Below are positions 16,588-26,122 of a DNA stretch of 64,000 bases, in pieces. A program made the translations under genes and the position numbers. The notes beneath the pieces are model-generated. The model saw only the letters and a program-made list of their open reading frames with translations, was not told where the DNA came from and did no database searches. Source of the stretch: Enterobacteriaceae bacterium RIT693 (GTDB lineage: Bacteria > Pseudomonadota > Gammaproteobacteria > Enterobacterales > Enterobacteriaceae); contig WJYK01000007.1 of the NCBI GenBank assembly GCA_009668225.1, positions 154,794-218,793 of the forward strand. The letters are read 5' to 3'. Numbering within the stretch: position 1 is the first letter of the stretch; the number at the start of each line of letters is the position of its first letter.

Positions 16588-18036
16588 ATGTTTGATGAGC
16601 TGTTAGATAAAGATGCCACTGCGCTTGCCGCACTGATTCGCTGTGGCGAGGTTTCAGCCCGTGAAGTGACTCAGGCAGCCATCGATCGCCAGCAGGCGCG
16701 TGAGCCCTTAATTCAGGCGTTTTGTACCCCGACGCCGGAACTCGCTCTGGCTCAGGCGAAAGCCGTCGATGCCAGGCGTGCCAGCGGGCAACCATTAGGT
16801 GCTCTGGCGGGCGTTCCCCTGGCGGTGAAAGACCTGATTTGTACCGCCGGGGTGAAAACCACCTCCGGCTCTGCCGCCTACCAGGACTTTGTGCCGGCAG
16901 AGGATGACATCGCCGTAGAACGCCTGCTGGCTGCGGATGCCATCCTGCTGGGTAAAACCACCGCTCCCGAATTTGGCTACAGCGGCGTGGGGCACAATCC
17001 TCTGTTTCCTTCCCCGCGTAACCCCTGGGATCTGAGCAAAACGCCCGGCGGCTCCAGCGCGGGTTCAGGTGCAGCGCTCGCTGCCCGAATGTGCCCGATT
17101 GCGCTAGGCAGTGACGGCGGTGGCTCTGTGCGCATTCCGGCCGCCCACTGCGGCGTCTATGGCCTGAAAGCTTCTATGGGGCGTGTGCCACTTTGGCCCG
17201 GCTGCCGCGACGAACGTTATCCGGGCGTTTCCAGCTGGGAGTCTTTGGAGCACATTGGGCCGATGACCCGCACCGTGAGGGATGCAGCGCTGATGATGTC
17301 GCTGCTGGCCGGCCCGGATATGCGCGACCGCCACTCTATTCCCAGTTCTGACGTTGACTGGCTGGCCTCGTTAGATAAGCCCCTGAGCGGCCTGCGGATC
17401 GCCTTTAGCGCCGATTTTGGTTACGTCGCCGTGGACAGCGAAGTTCGCCGGGTAACGACGGAAGCGGCGTACCGTTTCGCGCGTGAGCTGGGCGCTGAGC
17501 TGGAAGAGGTTGACCCCGGTATCGCCGATGAAGTCTCAACGTTTGCCGCTCTGGTTGCCTTTGAAAGCGATCTGACCGGCATGCGAAAAATGCAGGCCGA
17601 ACTGGGGCCGCGAATGTCGCCGCACCTGAGCGCCATGCTGCAGCACGAGTGGCGGGCCGAAACGTTCACCGACGCGAATACCCAGCGTAAAAAAATCTGC
17701 AATCAGCTTTGGCGTTTTATGCAGCGCTATGACCTGCTGCTTTCCCCAACGCTTGCCGTGCCGCCTTTTCCGCTCCACATGCAGGGCCCGGAGATCATCG
17801 ACGGGCGCATGGTGAGAAGCGACCACTGGCTGTCGTTCTGCTTCCCGTTCAACTTTACCGGCCAGCCGGCTGCTTCGGCGCCTGCAGGCTTTACCGCTGA
17901 CGGCCTGCCCGTCGGGCTGCAAATCGTGGGTCGTCACCTGGACGATGGCCTGGTGCTCGCGGCAAGCGCCGCTTTTGAGCGCATTCAACCATGGAATCAC
18001 ATCTATCCTGCTTCACTCGGAGTTGTCCATGAATAA
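16588..18036 (+). CDS. Amidase signature family hydrolase
   Basis: 482 residues beginning MFDELLDKDAT, after a strong GGGGAGG Shine-Dalgarno; the upstream in-frame ATG at 16540 overlaps the putative promoter. The amidase-signature triad is readable: Lys81 (PLAVKD), cis-Ser156 (GGSSAGSG) and nucleophile Ser180 (DGGGSVRIPA). The family hydrolyses amides and ureides, including AtzE/AtzF-type steps in cyanurate and biuret breakdown as well as aryl amides and GatA. It is the first gene of a three-gene operon and overlaps the permease gene by 8 bases. In that setting it probably attacks an intermediate released by, or the same substrate as, the downstream cysteine hydrolase. Specificity is unproven. 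Confidence 0.85.
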   Translation: MFDELLDKDATALAALIRCGEVSAREVTQAAIDRQQAREPLIQAFCTPTPELALAQAKAVDARRASGQPLGALAGVPLAVKDLICTAGVKTTSGSAAYQDFVPAEDDIAVERLLAADAILLGKTTAPEFGYSGVGHNPLFPSPRNPWDLSKTPGGSSAGSGAALAARMCPIALGSDGGGSVRIPAAHCGVYGLKASMGRVPLWPGCRDERYPGVSSWESLEHIGPMTRTVRDAALMMSLLAGPDMRDRHSIPSSDVDWLASLDKPLSGLRIAFSADFGYVAVDSEVRRVTTEAAYRFARELGAELEEVDPGIADEVSTFAALVAFESDLTGMRKMQAELGPRMSPHLSAMLQHEWRAETFTDANTQRKKICNQLWRFMQRYDLLLSPTLAVPPFPLHMQGPEIIDGRMVRSDHWLSFCFPFNFTGQPAASAPAGFTADGLPVGLQIVGRHLDDGLVLAASAAFERIQPWNHIYPASLGVVHE

Positions 18037-19339
18037 GAAATCGTCCCCTGCCCTGGAGCAGGAATTTGAGCACGAGCCCGTGCCGCTTAGCCATCGCCAC
18101 TCTACGGGCTCCGTCTCGGCAGTGTGGTTTGGTTTCCCGATGATCCTTACCAATGCGCTGTTTGGCGGCATCATCACCTGGTCTCTCGGCTTCTGGCCGG
18201 CCATTATTGCCATTCTTCTGGGCAACCTGGTGCTGTTTGCCTACGTGGGTTCCCTCAGCTGGTTTGCCGGGCAGACGGGCATGAACTTCGCCTTACAGGC
18301 AAAACGAACCTTCGGCACCAAAGGCTACATTTTGGTTTCTGGTTTTCTTTCCACCGTGGTGATTGGCTGGTACGCCTTCCAGACCGGCCTTACCGGCACG
18401 GTGATTAACCAGACCTTCGGCTGGAACGCGCTGGCGGTAACGGCGTTCGCCATCGTACTCTACACCGGCGTGACGTTCCTGGGCGTTCGTGCGCTGTCGA
18501 TTCTGGGCATGGTTGCGGCCCCGCTGTTTGTGGTGCTTGGCCTGGTAGCACTTTGGCTGATTAGCCAGCAGCATGATTTCAGCGCTGTCGTTCAGTGGCG
18601 CGGCAGCCCCGCCGCTGTGGGCACCATGAGCATGGGTACTGCCGTTACCATGGTGGTGGCGGGCTTTGCTGATTCAGGCACCATGACCGCCGACTTCACT
18701 CGTTGGTCAAAAAACGGTAAATCCGCCGTGATTGCCGCTTTCTCGGCATTCCCCGTCGCCAACGTCATTTCTTATCTTTTTGGCGTGGTTATCGTGGCGG
18801 TGGGCGCGGCCGTCGACCCGGCGACCAACGGCGGGAACTTCCTGCCGATCCTGATGGGGCACGGCGCTCTGCTGTCGGCTATCGCCTGCCTGTTCGTTTT
18901 TATCAACCTCGGCTCCGTCTGTACGCACTGCCTGTACAACGGTGCCGTGGGCTACAGCCATCTGTTCCACAGCAAAATGCGGCTCTGGACGCTTATTCTG
19001 GGCGTTGCGGGCGGCGCGCTGGCGTTAGCGGGCGTGTGGTCTTACTTCCTTGAATGGCTGAGTTTGCTCGGCATTGTCGTGCCGCCGTTTGGCGCCGTGA
19101 TGATCGTCGATTTGATTTTTATGGCCAAAATTAGCGAAAACCGTAAAACAAGCCGCATGCGTGGCAGCGCCTTTGCGGCCTGGGCTATCGGCAGCCTTTG
19201 CGCAGTGGTCGCTCACCTGCTGTTCCCACAGTTTGGCGAAGCGGTCATTGGCCTGGTCACCGCCGCAATCAGCTACACCCTGATAATGAAAATTAAAAAT
19301 GAAGCCCCGGCGAGCATCATGGAGGGAAAAAATGCCTGA
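18029..19339 (+). CDS. NCS1 family permease (cytosine/purine/allantoin type)
   Basis: 436 residues with about twelve hydrophobic segments after a polar N-terminus ending in [20 protein letters not shown]. Blocks such as [28 protein letters not shown] and [11 protein letters not shown] place it in the nucleobase:cation symporter-1 family (CodB-like). It should import a small nitrogen-rich ring or ureide across the inner membrane. ATG 18029 follows CGGAG and overlaps the amidase stop by 8 bases. Its own stop overlaps the next gene by 8 bases, indicating tightly coupled expression. The substrate is inferred from the enzymes on either side. Confidence 0.88.
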   Translation: MNKKSSPALEQEFEHEPVPLSHRHSTGSVSAVWFGFPMILTNALFGGIITWSLGFWPAIIAILLGNLVLFAYVGSLSWFAGQTGMNFALQAKRTFGTKGYILVSGFLSTVVIGWYAFQTGLTGTVINQTFGWNALAVTAFAIVLYTGVTFLGVRALSILGMVAAPLFVVLGLVALWLISQQHDFSAVVQWRGSPAAVGTMSMGTAVTMVVAGFADSGTMTADFTRWSKNGKSAVIAAFSAFPVANVISYLFGVVIVAVGAAVDPATNGGNFLPILMGHGALLSAIACLFVFINLGSVCTHCLYNGAVGYSHLFHSKMRLWTLILGVAGGALALAGVWSYFLEWLSLLGIVVPPFGAVMIVDLIFMAKISENRKTSRMRGSAFAAWAIGSLCAVVAHLLFPQFGEAVIGLVTAAISYTLIMKIKNEAPASIMEGKNA

Positions 19340-20039
19340 TTACACCGTTAACTCGACGCCTTATACCTGGCCCTTTGACGGCCACTACGGCGCCCACGAC
19401 ACCGCGCTGATCGTCATCGATATGCAGACCGATTTTTGCGGCAAAGGGGGTTACGTCGACAGTATGGGCTATGACATTGCGCTCACGCGGGCGCCGATAA
19501 AACCGCTCCAGCAGGTACTGGCCCGCCTGCGCGAGCTGGGCTTCCCGATTATTCATACCCGCGAGGGGCATCGCCCTGATTTAAGCGATTTGCCGGCGAA
19601 TAAGCACTGGCGTTCAAAACGTATGCACGCAGAAATCGGCGCGGCGGGCCCGTGTGGCCGCATTCTGGTGCGCGGGGAGCCTGGCTGGGAAATTATTCCG
19701 GAACTGGCCCCGCTTGAAGGGGAAGTGATTATTGATAAGCCTGGCAAAGGGTCGTTTTACGCCACCGATCTGGAACTGATTCTGCGCAGCCGGGGGATCC
19801 GCAACCTGATACTGAGCGGCATTACGACGGATGTTTGCGTGCATACCACGCTGCGTGAAGCCAACGACAGAGGTTTTGAATGTCTGGTACTGACCGATTG
19901 CTGTGCGGCCACGGAACGGAAACACCACGAAGCGGCGTTAAGCATGATTCATATGCAGGGCGGGATTTTTGGCGCAGTGGCAAGTTCAGAGACTTTACTG
20001 GAGGGGCTTGCCAGCAAAACATCCGCGCTGGCAGTTTAA
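19332..20039 (+). CDS. Cysteine hydrolase (isochorismatase family), biuret/triuret hydrolase-like
   Basis: 235 residues from ATG 19332, with GGAGGG just upstream. The fold is the isochorismatase-like cysteine hydrolase with triad Asp30 (VIDMQTDF), Lys136 (DKPGKGSFY) and Cys169 (TTDVCVHTT). The spacings Asp-Lys 106 and Lys-Cys 33, and Gln209, coincide with those I recall for Rhizobium biuret hydrolase BiuH (Asp36, Lys142, Cys175, Gln215). Triuret hydrolase TrtA is a close relative, and RutB and N-carbamoylsarcosine amidase are more distant alternatives. It would release ammonia from an imported ureide in the cytoplasm. It is the third gene of the operon. Confidence 0.82.
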   Translation: MPDYTVNSTPYTWPFDGHYGAHDTALIVIDMQTDFCGKGGYVDSMGYDIALTRAPIKPLQQVLARLRELGFPIIHTREGHRPDLSDLPANKHWRSKRMHAEIGAAGPCGRILVRGEPGWEIIPELAPLEGEVIIDKPGKGSFYATDLELILRSRGIRNLILSGITTDVCVHTTLREANDRGFECLVLTDCCAATERKHHEAALSMIHMQGGIFGAVASSETLLEGLASKTSALAV

Positions 20040-20054
20040 CCTTTAAACCAATGC

Positions 20055-20075
20055 GCTCCCCTTCTGGTGGGGAGC
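20055..20075. terminator. Hairpin between convergent hydrolase gene and der
   Basis: A perfect 7-bp stem GCTCCCC / GGGGAGC with a seven-base loop lies in the 57-base gap between two convergent genes. No T tract follows on either strand, so it is either a weak terminator or an mRNA end-protecting structure. Confidence 0.45.
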
Positions 20076-20096
20076 TCATCGGCTATCAATCAGGGC

Positions 20097-21602
20097 TTAC
20101 TTGCCCTTTTTGATGTGCTTAATCAGACGCTTACGTTTACGCATCTGGTTTGGCGTCAGGGTGTTGCGTTTCCCGGCGAACGGGTTATCCCCTTCTTTGA
20201 ACTGAATACGGATTGGCGTACCCATGACGTCCAGCGATTTGCGGAAGTAGTTCATCAGATAGCGCTTGTAGGAGTCCGGCAGGTCTTTCACCTGGTTGCC
20301 GTGAATCACCACGATTGGCGGGTTATAACCACCGGCGTGAGCGTATTTGAGCTTAACGCGACGACCGCGAACCAGAGGCGGCTGATGGTCTTCTGCCGCC
20401 ATATTCATGATGCGGGTCAGCAGCGCGGTGCTTACGCGGCGCGTGGAGCTGTCGTAAGCTTCACGAACGGACTCGAACAGGTTACCTACGCCGCTGCCGT
20501 GCAGGGCAGAGATGAAGTGCACGCGGGCGAAGTCGATAAAGCCCAGACGATAGTCCAGCGTCTCTTTCACCTGCTCGCGGACTTCATTGCTCAGGCCATC
20601 CCATTTGTTGACCACGATAACCAGTGAGCGCCCACTATTCAGGATGAAGCCCAGCAGCGACAGATCCTGATCGGAAATGCCTTCACGGGCATCAATAACC
20701 AGCAGCACCACGTTCGCGTCTTCAATTGCCTGCAGGGTTTTGATTACCGAGAATTTTTCTACCGTATCGGTAATTTTCCCGCGCTTACGTACGCCCGCGG
20801 TATCAATCAGCACGAATTCACGCTCATCGCGCTCCATCGGGATGTAGATACTGTCGCGAGTGGTGCCCGGCATGTCGTAAACGACCACGCGTTCTTCGCC
20901 GAGAATGCGGTTAGTTAGCGTGGACTTACCTACGTTAGGGCGACCGACGATAGCGAGCTTAATCGGCAGGTCCTGAGGGTTGAAGGCTTCTTCTTCCTCT
21001 TCTTCCTCGAACTCTTCGTCGTCGGAAACAATGCCGTTTTTGGCGTTAAACGCGGCCCAGTAGGCTTCGTCTTCGTCGATTTCTTCCGGCTGTTCACGCG
21101 GGTCGACGTCGTCCATCCACGGCACCAGAACGTGCTCCAGCAGGCTGGTCACGCCGCGGCCATGGGAAGCGGCAATTGGGTGAATTTCGCCGAGGCCCAG
21201 GGAATAGAAGTCGATAACCGCCTGGTCAGGGTCAAGACCATCGGTCTTGTTCGCCACCAGGAAAGTCGGCTTCTGACGAGAACGCAGGTGCTGAGCGATA
21301 GCTTCATCGGCAGGCATCAGGCCCGCGCGCGCATCCACCATGAACAGCACAACATCCGCCTCTTCAATCGCCAGCAGCGACTGTTCGGCCATACGCGTTT
21401 CCACACCGTCTTCGGTGCCGTCGATACCGCCGGTATCAATGCAGATAAACTCCCGGCCTTCGACTTCCGCACGACCGTACTTGCGATCGCGAGTCAGCCC
21501 CGGAAAATCCGCAACCAGCGCATCGCGGGTACGCGTTAAGCGGTTAAACAGGGTCGATTTACCGACGTTAGGGCGCCCAACAAGCGCGACCACAGGTACC
21601 AT
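20097..21602 (-). CDS. der: Ribosome biogenesis GTPase Der (EngA)
   Basis: 501 residues from [16 protein letters not shown]; an upstream in-frame ATG at 21623 lacks family support. It has two tandem GTPase domains, each with G1 GRPNVGKS, and G3 DTGG / DTAG, then a C-terminal KH-like domain ending in a basic tail ([14 protein letters not shown]). It acts in late 50S subunit assembly. The linker between the GTPase domains contains an acidic run ([10 protein letters not shown]), and the protein is about 11 residues longer than the 490-residue E. coli Der. Downstream in the same direction as bamB, as in E. coli. Confidence 0.97.
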   Translation of the reverse strand: MVPVVALVGRPNVGKSTLFNRLTRTRDALVADFPGLTRDRKYGRAEVEGREFICIDTGGIDGTEDGVETRMAEQSLLAIEEADVVLFMVDARAGLMPADEAIAQHLRSRQKPTFLVANKTDGLDPDQAVIDFYSLGLGEIHPIAASHGRGVTSLLEHVLVPWMDDVDPREQPEEIDEDEAYWAAFNAKNGIVSDDEEFEEEEEEEAFNPQDLPIKLAIVGRPNVGKSTLTNRILGEERVVVYDMPGTTRDSIYIPMERDEREFVLIDTAGVRKRGKITDTVEKFSVIKTLQAIEDANVVLLVIDAREGISDQDLSLLGFILNSGRSLVIVVNKWDGLSNEVREQVKETLDYRLGFIDFARVHFISALHGSGVGNLFESVREAYDSSTRRVSTALLTRIMNMAAEDHQPPLVRGRRVKLKYAHAGGYNPPIVVIHGNQVKDLPDSYKRYLMNYFRKSLDVMGTPIRIQFKEGDNPFAGKRNTLTPNQMRKRKRLIKHIKKGK

Positions 21603-21670
21603 TATAAAAGCCTCATTACTCAAATTTATTAGTAAAACAGCGTCAATTTTCGGCTGTTTTTAAAAAGCCA

Positions 21671-21699
21671 AAACGGCTCCCGAACTAAGGGAACCGTTT
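21671..21699 (-). terminator. Hairpin between bamB and der
   Basis: An imperfect stem AAACGG...CCGTTT (21671-21676 with 21694-21699), with inner CTCCC/GGGA pairing, lies just after the bamB stop. A second small stem GGCT / AGCC with flanking T and A runs lies at 21651-21669. Together they probably attenuate transcription into der. Confidence 0.5.
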
Positions 21700-21724
21700 C
21701 AAACGTGACGATTATCCGACAAGT

Positions 21725-22906
21725 TTAGCGTTTGATGGCGTACAGCGTGCCGTCTTTTGCCTGGATAAGCAGTTTGTCGCTGGCAACCACTGGCGTCGTC
21801 TGGAAGCCGGAGCTGTCCACTTTCTGCTGGGCAACAAAGCGCCCGTCATCATTGTTGATCCAGTGCATGTAGCCTTCGCTGTCGCCAACGACCAGGTAGC
21901 CATTGTACAGCACTGGCGCGGTCAGGTTGCGGTGCAGCAGATCGCTTTGCGTCCACAGCGTTACGCCGCCGTCTACGTTCAACGCCACAACGCGGTCGTT
22001 CTGATCCACCAGGTAAATACGGTTCCCGTCCACGATGAAGTCGTTCACCGAGCCCATCTCACGTTTCCACATGATCTGGCCGGAACGCAGATCCAGCGCC
22101 GTCAGGTTGCCGTTATACGCCAGGGCGTAAACCACGCCATTGACGATAACCGGCGTGGTGTCCACGTCGCTCAGGCGGTCGATTTCTGTCGCACCTGTCG
22201 CCTGGGAGATACGCTGCTGCCAGATAAGCTGTCCCTGCTGCATCAACACTGCGCTTACGCGGCCGTTATCACCGCCAACGATAGCGGCACCAAAGGCGGT
22301 TGCCGGAGCCGATTCACCGCGCAGGGACAGCGCTGGCATATCGAGGTTTACGCTCCATTTTACCGCGCCGTCGGCTTCGTTCAGCGCCTGCAGCATACCG
22401 TTACTGGTATGAATCAGCACAACACCATCGCTCACAACCGGACGGGAAAGCGCTTCACCCGCAACTTTTGCCTGCCAGGCAATGCTGCCGTCAGAGGTAT
22501 TCAGCGCAAACACTTTCGCTTTCTCACTGCCCACATAAACATGGGAACCCTCAACGGTCAGCCCACCTGACAGCAGAGCAGGAATATTGCTGGAGAAGAA
22601 GCCGGTTTTCTCAGAGAGATCGACTTTCCACTCTTCTTTACCGTCATCCGCATTCACGGCTTTTACGGTACCACGGCGGTCAGCAGCATAGATGGTGCTG
22701 CCCTGCCATGCAGGATGCAGGTTAGAGTAGAAATCACCGATTCCATCACCGACAGAAGTGCTCCAGGCTTTCTCCGGAGTGAACTGGTTTTCCACCGTTG
22801 GCAGCGGAGACATTTTAACCACATCTTCTTCGCCGCTGAACAGTGAACAGCCGCTGAGCAGCGTCAAAGAGAGCAGCCCTGGTACAAATAGTTTACGCAA
22901 TTGCAT
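21725..22906 (-). CDS. bamB: Outer membrane protein assembly factor BamB
   Basis: 393 residues. An N-terminal lipoprotein signal has lipobox LLSGC with acylated Cys20; Ser at +2 fits outer-membrane sorting. The rest is an eight-bladed PQQ-type beta-propeller with repeated W/G-D motifs (for example VYALAYNGNLTALDLRSGQI). It is the BAM-complex lipoprotein that supports beta-barrel insertion. It lies directly after yfgM (10-base gap), in the conserved rlmN-rodZ-ispG-hisS-yfgM-bamB-der run. Confidence 0.97.
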   Translation of the reverse strand: MQLRKLFVPGLLSLTLLSGCSLFSGEEDVVKMSPLPTVENQFTPEKAWSTSVGDGIGDFYSNLHPAWQGSTIYAADRRGTVKAVNADDGKEEWKVDLSEKTGFFSSNIPALLSGGLTVEGSHVYVGSEKAKVFALNTSDGSIAWQAKVAGEALSRPVVSDGVVLIHTSNGMLQALNEADGAVKWSVNLDMPALSLRGESAPATAFGAAIVGGDNGRVSAVLMQQGQLIWQQRISQATGATEIDRLSDVDTTPVIVNGVVYALAYNGNLTALDLRSGQIMWKREMGSVNDFIVDGNRIYLVDQNDRVVALNVDGGVTLWTQSDLLHRNLTAPVLYNGYLVVGDSEGYMHWINNDDGRFVAQQKVDSSGFQTTPVVASDKLLIQAKDGTLYAIKR

Positions 22907-22916
22907 CGGGTCCCTC

Positions 22917-23537
22917 TTAGCTGGACAAATTATTGATTTTCATCTGCATCATTTCACGCAGCGCCGGAGAAGCATTGGTCTGGGAACCTTTGCTCCACGC
23001 ATCACGGGCGCCTTGCTTATCCCCTTTGCTGAGCAGCGCTTCGCCGCGCAGGTCAGCAATAATTGCCGCCCAACCTTCGCCTTTAATGCCATCAAGCGTT
23101 TTCAGCGCCACGTCAGCTTGTTTTTGCTGGATCTGGACGCGCGCCAGACGCAGGTTAATCAGCGCCTGCATGTTTTCGTCTTTGGTGCTGCTGAGGCCGG
23201 TTTGCAGCTGGGTGGCCGCTTTACCTAAATCGTTTTTATCAACGAACTGCTGCGCCAGCTCCAGCGCCGCCAGTGCGCCGTAGGTGTTTTTGTTGTCGGC
23301 AGCGAATTTCTCTACCGCTTCCAGCGTCTGCGGCTGGTCAGCTTTGACCGCGCTGGTGACGTTCTGGTAAGCCAGAGAGGCTTCACGCATGGAGTCGTCC
23401 TGATGGCCATTCCAGTAACGCCAGCCCACCAGAGCGCCGATACCCAGCACAACCCCGACTACCAACGCTTTGCCGTTTTCTGCAAAGAAGCGCTTTACTG
23501 CTTCCATCTGATCGTTTTCGTTCTCGTAAACTTCCAC
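22917..23537 (-). CDS. yfgM: Ancillary SecYEG translocon subunit YfgM
   Basis: 206 residues when started at GTG 23537 (VEVYENENDQMEAVKRFF), the same length as the E. coli protein; AAGGAG precedes it. An upstream in-frame start at 23558 would add seven residues. One transmembrane helix at about 22-42 anchors a periplasmic TPR domain. In E. coli YfgM associates with SecYEG and PpiD, helps hand over secreted proteins, and binds RcsB-related stress control. Located between hisS and bamB. Confidence 0.93.
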   Translation of the reverse strand: MEVYENENDQMEAVKRFFAENGKALVVGVVLGIGALVGWRYWNGHQDDSMREASLAYQNVTSAVKADQPQTLEAVEKFAADNKNTYGALAALELAQQFVDKNDLGKAATQLQTGLSSTKDENMQALINLRLARVQIQQKQADVALKTLDGIKGEGWAAIIADLRGEALLSKGDKQGARDAWSKGSQTNASPALREMMQMKINNLSS

Positions 23538-23572
23538 GCAGTCCTTCTCCTTAACCAATTATCACCGGGTGA

Positions 23573-24847
23573 TTAACCCAGTAACGCCTGCAGATGGGCG
23601 GCAGCGTCGGCTTGCGCCACGTTTTGTTGCTCACCTGTGCGTAAATCCTTAACCACGACTTCGCCTTTAGCGACTTCGTCTTCACCCAGTACGAGTGCAA
23701 CGCGAGCGCCCCACTTGTCGGCACGGGCGAACTGCTTCTTGAAGTTACCGCCGCCATAGTTAGTCATTAACTTCAGCGCCGGAACCTGGTCACGCAGTTT
23801 TTCAGCCAGCAGCATCGCCGCGCCCTGAGTTCCCTGACCGGAAGAGATCAGGTACATATCGACAACGGATTCTGCTTTAAATTCCGGATTAATCGCCTGT
23901 ACCAGTAAAACAAGGCGCTCAAGGCCCATAGCAAAACCAACGGCCGGCGCGGCACGCCCACCAAGTTGCTCTACCAGACCATCGTAGCGACCACCGGCAC
24001 AAACGGTTCCCTGCGAGCCGAGGCTGTTGGTAACCCATTCGAATACGGTGCGGTTGTAGTAGTCCAGGCCGCGCACCAGACGCTGGTTAACGGTGTAGCT
24101 GATACCGGCGGCGTCCAGGTACTGGCACAGGCCAGCAAAGTGTTCGCGGGACACTTCGTCGAGGTAATCACCAAGCTGAGGCGCATCGTTCAGCAGAGTC
24201 TGAACATCCTGATTTTTAGAGTCCAGCACGCGCAGCGGGTTGCTGTACATGCGGCGTTGGCAGTCTTCGTCCAGCTTCTCTTTGTGCTGCTCAAGGAAAG
24301 CAACCAGCGCATCGCGGTAGTTCGCGCGAGCTTCAAGAGAACCGATGGAGTTCAGCTCAAGGCTGACGTGCTGGTCGATACCCAGCGCACGCCACCAGCG
24401 AGCGGTCAGCATGATAAGCTCGGCGTCGATGTCAGGGCCGTTCAGGCCAAAGACTTCCACACCCAGCTGGTTAAACTGGCGGTAACGCCCTTTCTGAGGA
24501 CGCTCGTGGCGGAACATCGGCCCGATGTACCACAAGCGCTGTTCCTGATTGTACAGAAGACCATGTTCGATACCGGCACGCACGCAGCCCGCGGTGCCTT
24601 CAGGACGCAGAGTCAGGCTGTCGCCGTTGCGATCCTCAAAGGTATACATCTCTTTTTCAACCACGTCGGTCACTTCGCCGATAGCGCGTTTGAATAACGG
24701 GGTCTGCTCTACAATCGGCAAACGGATTTCGCTGTAACCGTAGCTCGCGAGCACCTGTTTAAGAATGCCTTCAATACGCTGCCAGATGGCGGTTTCGCCC
24801 GGCAGGTAATCGTTCATGCCGCGAATGGCTTGAATGTTTTTTGCCAC
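23573..24847 (-). CDS. hisS: Histidyl-tRNA synthetase
   Basis: 424 residues from a GTG start at 24847 ([18 protein letters not shown]), identical in length to E. coli HisRS; eight further upstream codons are unsupported. It is a class II synthetase: motif 2 [14 protein letters not shown], the histidine-specific motifs [15 protein letters not shown] and GGRYDGL, motif 3 [11 protein letters not shown], and a C-terminal anticodon-binding domain. It charges tRNA-His in the cytoplasm. The 115-base gap upstream to ispG holds an SroE-like structured RNA and an intrinsic terminator. Confidence 0.98.
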   Translation of the reverse strand: MAKNIQAIRGMNDYLPGETAIWQRIEGILKQVLASYGYSEIRLPIVEQTPLFKRAIGEVTDVVEKEMYTFEDRNGDSLTLRPEGTAGCVRAGIEHGLLYNQEQRLWYIGPMFRHERPQKGRYRQFNQLGVEVFGLNGPDIDAELIMLTARWWRALGIDQHVSLELNSIGSLEARANYRDALVAFLEQHKEKLDEDCQRRMYSNPLRVLDSKNQDVQTLLNDAPQLGDYLDEVSREHFAGLCQYLDAAGISYTVNQRLVRGLDYYNRTVFEWVTNSLGSQGTVCAGGRYDGLVEQLGGRAAPAVGFAMGLERLVLLVQAINPEFKAESVVDMYLISSGQGTQGAAMLLAEKLRDQVPALKLMTNYGGGNFKKQFARADKWGARVALVLGEDEVAKGEVVVKDLRTGEQQNVAQADAAAHLQALLG

Positions 24848-24869
24848 GTTTTTTCTCTGCTTTATATAC

Positions 24870-24952
24870 AAAAAATGAACCCGAAATCAGGCCATTCACT
24901 CAGGTAAACGGCCGTGCGGGTTCAATCATACACGGGAAGCCTTGTGCTTCCC
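24870..24952 (-). ncRNA. sroE: SroE-like small RNA / ispG-hisS intergenic terminator
   Basis: Between ispG and hisS the minus strand carries a 5' hairpin (GGGAAGC / GCTTCCC, 24934-24952). A longer stem follows, with outer arms TGAACCCG / CGGGTTCA (24876-24883 with 24917-24924) and inner GGCC/GGCC pairing, and then TTTTTT. In E. coli the small RNA SroE comes from this same ispG(gcpE)-hisS gap. Position and terminator-ended structure agree; sequence identity could not be tested. It may be only the terminator or attenuator ahead of hisS. Confidence 0.5.
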
Positions 24953-24962
24953 ATGCTTCGCA

Positions 24963-26084
24963 TTATTTTTCCAGCTGTTGGATATCGATACGCTGCTTTT
25001 CATCCAGCATGCTGGCCTTGGCACGAATACGCGCTTCAAGCTGCGCAATCATGTCATCGTTGTCCATACGATCTCTCTGGCGGACGCCATCTTCGTAGAA
25101 ACCGCTTTTCTTATTGCCGCCGGTAACCCCAAGGGTTGAGACCAGCGCTTCGCCAGGGCCGTTAACCACGCAGCCGATGATAGAAACGTCCATCGGGGTG
25201 ATAATATCTTCCAGCCGCTGTTCGAGCGCGTTTACCGTTCCGATCACGTCAAATTCCTGACGTGAGCAGGTCGGACAGGCGATGAAGTTGATCCCACGGG
25301 AACGAATACGCAGCGACTTCAGAATATCGAAGCCAACTTTGATCTCTTCAACCGGATCCGCCGCCAGCGAAATACGCAACGTGTCGCCGATCCCTTCAGA
25401 CAGCAGCAGTCCGAGGCCGATCGCAGATTTTACCGCTCCGGCACGCGCCCCGCCCGCTTCGGTGATCCCAAGGTGCAGCGGCTGATCGATCTGTTTAGCC
25501 AACAGACGATAAGACTCAACGGCAAGGAATACATCGGAGGCTTTCACGCTCACCTTGAATTGATCAAAGTTGAGACGATCCAGGTGATCTACATGGCGCA
25601 TAGCGGATTCGAGCAGCGCCTGCGGCGTTGGCTCTCCGTATTTTTCCTGCAGATCTTTTTCCAGCGAACCGGCGTTAACACCGATACGGATAGGAATATT
25701 TTTGTCGCGCGCGCAGTCAACCACGCTGCGGATACGCTCTTCGTTGCCGATGTTGCCGGGGTTAATACGCAGGCAGTCCACGCCGTACTCGGCGACTTTA
25801 AGGGCAATGCGGTAATCGAAGTGAATATCAGCAACCAACGGGACGTTGACCTGCTGCTTAATCAACTTGAACGCTTCTGCGGCGTCCATCGTCGGCACGG
25901 ATACACGTACGATATCGGCGCCAACACGTTCTAATGCTTTGATTTGATTAACCGTCGCTTCCACATCGGTGGTGCGAGTATTGGTCATCGACTGGACGGC
26001 GATAGGTGCACCATCGCCGATTGGCACGTTACCGACGTAGATCCGCCTGGATTTGCGACGTTGGATGGGTGCGGCATTATGCAT
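24963..26084 (-). CDS. ispG: 4-hydroxy-3-methylbut-2-en-1-yl diphosphate synthase
   Basis: 373 residues from [18 protein letters not shown] at 26084; five extra codons upstream are unsupported. It has an N-terminal TIM barrel and a C-terminal [4Fe-4S] domain with Cys residues in [13 protein letters not shown] and [11 protein letters not shown]. It carries out the penultimate step of the MEP isoprenoid pathway, converting MEcPP to HMBPP. Its cluster links it to the isc genes 15 kb away in function though not in transcription. It follows rodZ by 38 bases in the same operon. Confidence 0.98.
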   Translation of the reverse strand: MHNAAPIQRRKSRRIYVGNVPIGDGAPIAVQSMTNTRTTDVEATVNQIKALERVGADIVRVSVPTMDAAEAFKLIKQQVNVPLVADIHFDYRIALKVAEYGVDCLRINPGNIGNEERIRSVVDCARDKNIPIRIGVNAGSLEKDLQEKYGEPTPQALLESAMRHVDHLDRLNFDQFKVSVKASDVFLAVESYRLLAKQIDQPLHLGITEAGGARAGAVKSAIGLGLLLSEGIGDTLRISLAADPVEEIKVGFDILKSLRIRSRGINFIACPTCSRQEFDVIGTVNALEQRLEDIITPMDVSIIGCVVNGPGEALVSTLGVTGGNKKSGFYEDGVRQRDRMDNDDMIAQLEARIRAKASMLDEKQRIDIQQLEK

Positions 26085-26122
26085 GGTAAATCTCCACAAT
26101 TACGCGTCCGGACTGGCGCTGA

